Below, piece after piece: positions 61,557 through 64,000 of a DNA stretch of 64,000 bases. The translations under genes were made by a program, and so were the position numbers. Numbering within the stretch: position 1 is the stretch's first letter; the number at the start of each line of letters is the position of its first letter. Source of the stretch: Limonium bicolor (taxonomy: Eukaryota > Streptophyta > Magnoliopsida > Caryophyllales > Plumbaginaceae); NCBI GenBank assembly GCA_023374045.1, contig CM041778.1, positions 285,983,533 through 286,047,532 of the forward strand, written 5' to 3'. Below the pieces are notes generated by a model, which was not told where the DNA came from, did not search any database, and saw only the letters and a list, made by a program, of their open reading frames with translations.

Positions 61557-64000
61557 TGTAACACCCCCGAATAAACATCCAGTAGTACAAACAAGCTCCT
61601 AGCCTTAATACAAAACAACTATGCAGTGGATTCTCAACATCATCCGGGTGTCACAGATTCCAACCACCCACGTGGTTGACAGACCACGTTACCAACATCA
61701 AGTTACGGTCTGCATGACTGGAAACAACTCTCCACCAAAACTCATATACAATACAAGATACAATTCCAAATACCGAGTGTCTACGATATAGTTACTAAAT
61801 CATAAATCAAAAAGTACAACCCGGGTTTAGTAACAACCCATATACTAACATGCTATTCCAAACTCAGAAGTCATGCCCAGATAGACTACCCCCATGATAG
61901 CCATCTCGCCTACGCTCCGTTGTCACCCAGCTCAATACCTGTAAAAATTGGGTTGTAAAGGACTCAACAAACTACGCTGAGTATGAACGTGTGTAGCCCG
62001 TATGTTGCCGGGCCACACGACTACTTGGTCGAATATTATTAAGTCAATTTACATGCTATAATAAAGTAGTAAAACACACCACAGTACATCATAGTATCAT
62101 ACACACTTAAAGGTAGCAGAACATTAGCAACAACAACCACGCACAACAAGCTGCTACTATCACAACATCAAACATGTACATAATAAAACGTGTGCATAGG
62201 TATGTAATATCCATGATCCTCACTATGGGATCGTACGAGTGTTGTGTGTTTTCATTTCTTTTCTCTTGTTCCGTTAAAGTGTATTTTCTTTCTCTTTCCT
62301 TGCACCAGGTCTGGGGATGTAATTTAGATCCCGTGACCATCTCATGTAGGTGCTAATCTTTCCTTGTTTCTTTAAGGGTTTTTTGTGAATTCTCTTATCA
62401 CCACCATTTGGGGAACGTCTTCTTCATAGCTAATCCTCCATTCCCGGAAAGCTCTCTCTCTCTGTCATTTTTAAATGTTACGAGCCACTACCCCGGATAC
62501 CAAGGGTCCGTCTCCCTATTCCTTTTCAATGTTACAAGCCTCTGCTCCGGATACAAAGGGTCTGTCTCCTTATGCCTTCCAATGTTCTGGTCTCTACCCC
62601 GGATACAAACGGTCCGTCTCCCTATTCCTTTTCAATGTTACTAGCCTCTGCCCTGGATACAAAGGGTCTGTCTCCCTATTCCTTTTCAATGTTACTAGCC
62701 TCTGCCCCGGATACAAAGGGTCCGTCTCCCTATGCCTTTTAATGTTACTGGTCTCTACCCCGGATACAAAGGGTCCGTCTCCCTATTCCTTTTAATATTA
62801 TTGGTCTCGACCCCGGATACAAAGGGTCCGTCTCCCTATTCCTTTTAATATTATTGGTCTCGACCCCAGATACAAAGGGTCCGTCTCCCTATTCATTTTT
62901 AACGAGTATTGACTTATCATTATCATTGATAGTTCGACACCATAGTGCGCGTCATTAGAGGTCCTCTAGAGTTAAGAGGAGTTCTCCCTTTACGTAGCTC
63001 CTCTGTTTGTTTACAAAGTTCATTGTGTTTCATCTCAAGGTTTCATCAACGAGAAGGGACTACACTACTGTGTGCGCGCAAGCAATATGCACAATAATAG
63101 CAAGCGGTTAAGCAAGGAAAATAAGTAATCCATTCACATGCTTTACACAAGCTCACAACAGGCAAATACGCACGGTAAAACAGACATTCGTTTTCATGCA
63201 TTAGTCTTGTGGTCATAGTCAAACAAGGCACACAACACACAAGCCGTGTAACACGGCAACATACGAACCACACATGTCCATACCTTATTCAGAAGCACGT
63301 GTCGTCTCACACACGGGGTCCGATTGGCATTTGTTACGGCCCTAACGTTGATTAGAAATAACGTGTCAGTTCATGATTTCATGTGATGACATTTTTCTAG
63401 TTTATCTCATTTATACCGGGGGTTATTCCTTAGGTGGGTCATTGAACGTACAGTTTATCCTAAACTTTAGAACTTCCCAAGCACCCACCTTAGGTTAATA
63501 TATAACTTCTAGGATGTTTACTCTTATTCTAGAGTATTTTTAAACACCAATATGTAACAAGCTTATCTAAGATGAACTTAACTTGGCTAGAGTGTATTCC
63601 CTCCTTAGCTAACTAGGTTATCAATGTTTTAAACCTAGAATCACAATAATATAGTCTTTGAAGTACCCCTAAAACCCATTTATACAGGAGTCCCAAAATT
63701 TGTAAACTGCCACATAGTTTCGGTATTGAATCACACTGAACCTCTCCTCTAATGTATCTACGGTGGCTTACTTTATCCCAAAATGTTCCACCAACTAATT
63801 AGGTATATTAGTACTGGTTTGGGTTCATTATCAAACTAAAATCACCCTTATAATGCCCCAGTAATCTAGGTATACAGAAACTATAATATTAATGAGAATC
63901 TGAAACCATAATCTAAATGTTCCTTCTTTTTTCCTGTTTTTCTTGAGTTGAACTGATGTTTCACTCTTTCCCACAGTATTACCCAACTAGATATAGGTGT
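61557..64000 (-). mobile_element. LTR H (minus strand, incomplete)
   Basis: Begins tgtaacaccccc at 61557, after the putative target copy tttaa (61552-61556), and runs off the window. It is related to LTR G along its first 2.4 kb (shared cgctgagtatgaacgtgtg and ccgggccacacgactac words). Terminal hairpin at 61659-61680. No coding found. Confidence 0.8.
62485..62905. repeat. 53-bp tandem repeat in LTR H
   Basis: Eight units with ccccggataca-like starts at 62491, 62545, 62597, 62651, 62705, 62757, 62811 and 62864, each with gggtccgtctccctattcc. The period is 52-54 bp. The 77-bp repeat of LTR G occupies the equivalent position. Confidence 0.85.

Larger units (their letters stand above)
47896..64000 (+). 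mobile_element. Element E: TGATAAG-family LTR retrotransposon (5' part, runs off the window)
   Basis: Inserted in LTR D; the preceding aggaa (47891-47895) is the expected target copy. The 5' LTR is 47896-48475 plus 60060-61150, interrupted by solo LTR F. A PBS matching tRNA-Asp (61157-61172) follows, then internal sequence from 61173, interrupted by LTR H at 61557. The LTR is homologous to solo LTR J. The tRNA-Asp PBS is common in Athila-like Ty3/Gypsy elements, so that affiliation is likely but unproven because no coding is visible. Confidence 0.78.

Noticed and set aside
62485..62905. CRISPR-like spaced repeats
   Set aside because: The units are contiguous tandem repeats of about 53 bp in a plant LTR, with no distinct spacers or cas genes.

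Overview
The window is plant nuclear DNA made almost entirely of nested LTR retrotransposons. I see no convincing host gene. The plant origin follows from chromovirus-type Ty3/Gypsy proteins, primer sites matching plant tRNA-iMet and tRNA-Asp, AT-rich flanks, and an ALKBH1-like protein of plant type. I do not name a species.

Left half (515-29116). Element B (minus strand, TSD tacat) is a Ty3/Gypsy element with LTRs of about 3.9 kb. Its integrase tail is split by the related element A (6882-18923, plus strand, TSD cgaat, LTRs 2834 bp). B's left LTR also carries a 1.9 kb solo LTR of another family (J, 2787-4695, TSD gttct). Its right LTR carries a foldback MITE (26144-26549). A and B share one unusual layout: PBS, gag with two in-phase introns, an ALKBH1-like 2-oxoglutarate/Fe(II) dioxygenase, then protease-RT-RNase H-integrase. 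Joining the end of gag to either of two acceptors keeps the frame. One would give Gag-AlkB and the other Gag-Pol. This is the most interesting system in the window.

Right half (29690-64000). LTR D (minus strand) is interrupted by element C (31065-45087, near-identical LTRs of 4.56 kb, no recognisable coding) and by element E (47896 to beyond the window, tRNA-Asp PBS). Element E's 5' LTR is interrupted by solo LTR F (48476-60054, TSD caaat), which holds solo LTR G (51887-58413, TSD tgcat, 6.5 kb). LTR H (61557 onward) lies in element E's internal region. The order of insertion is therefore D, then E, then F, then G.

A, B, C, D, F, G and H share their terminal sequences (tgaaayaccc...ggggtgttaca) and a hairpin near the LTR 3' end that changes in a compensatory way between subfamilies. 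A, B and C also share a PBS placed inside a hairpin and a duplicated hairpin-plus-polypurine-tract module. They look like subfamilies of one chromovirus lineage (Tekay/Del-like by the integrase C-terminus and large LTRs). Many differences between copies of A and B are single-base indels, so part of the frameshifting may be assembly error.
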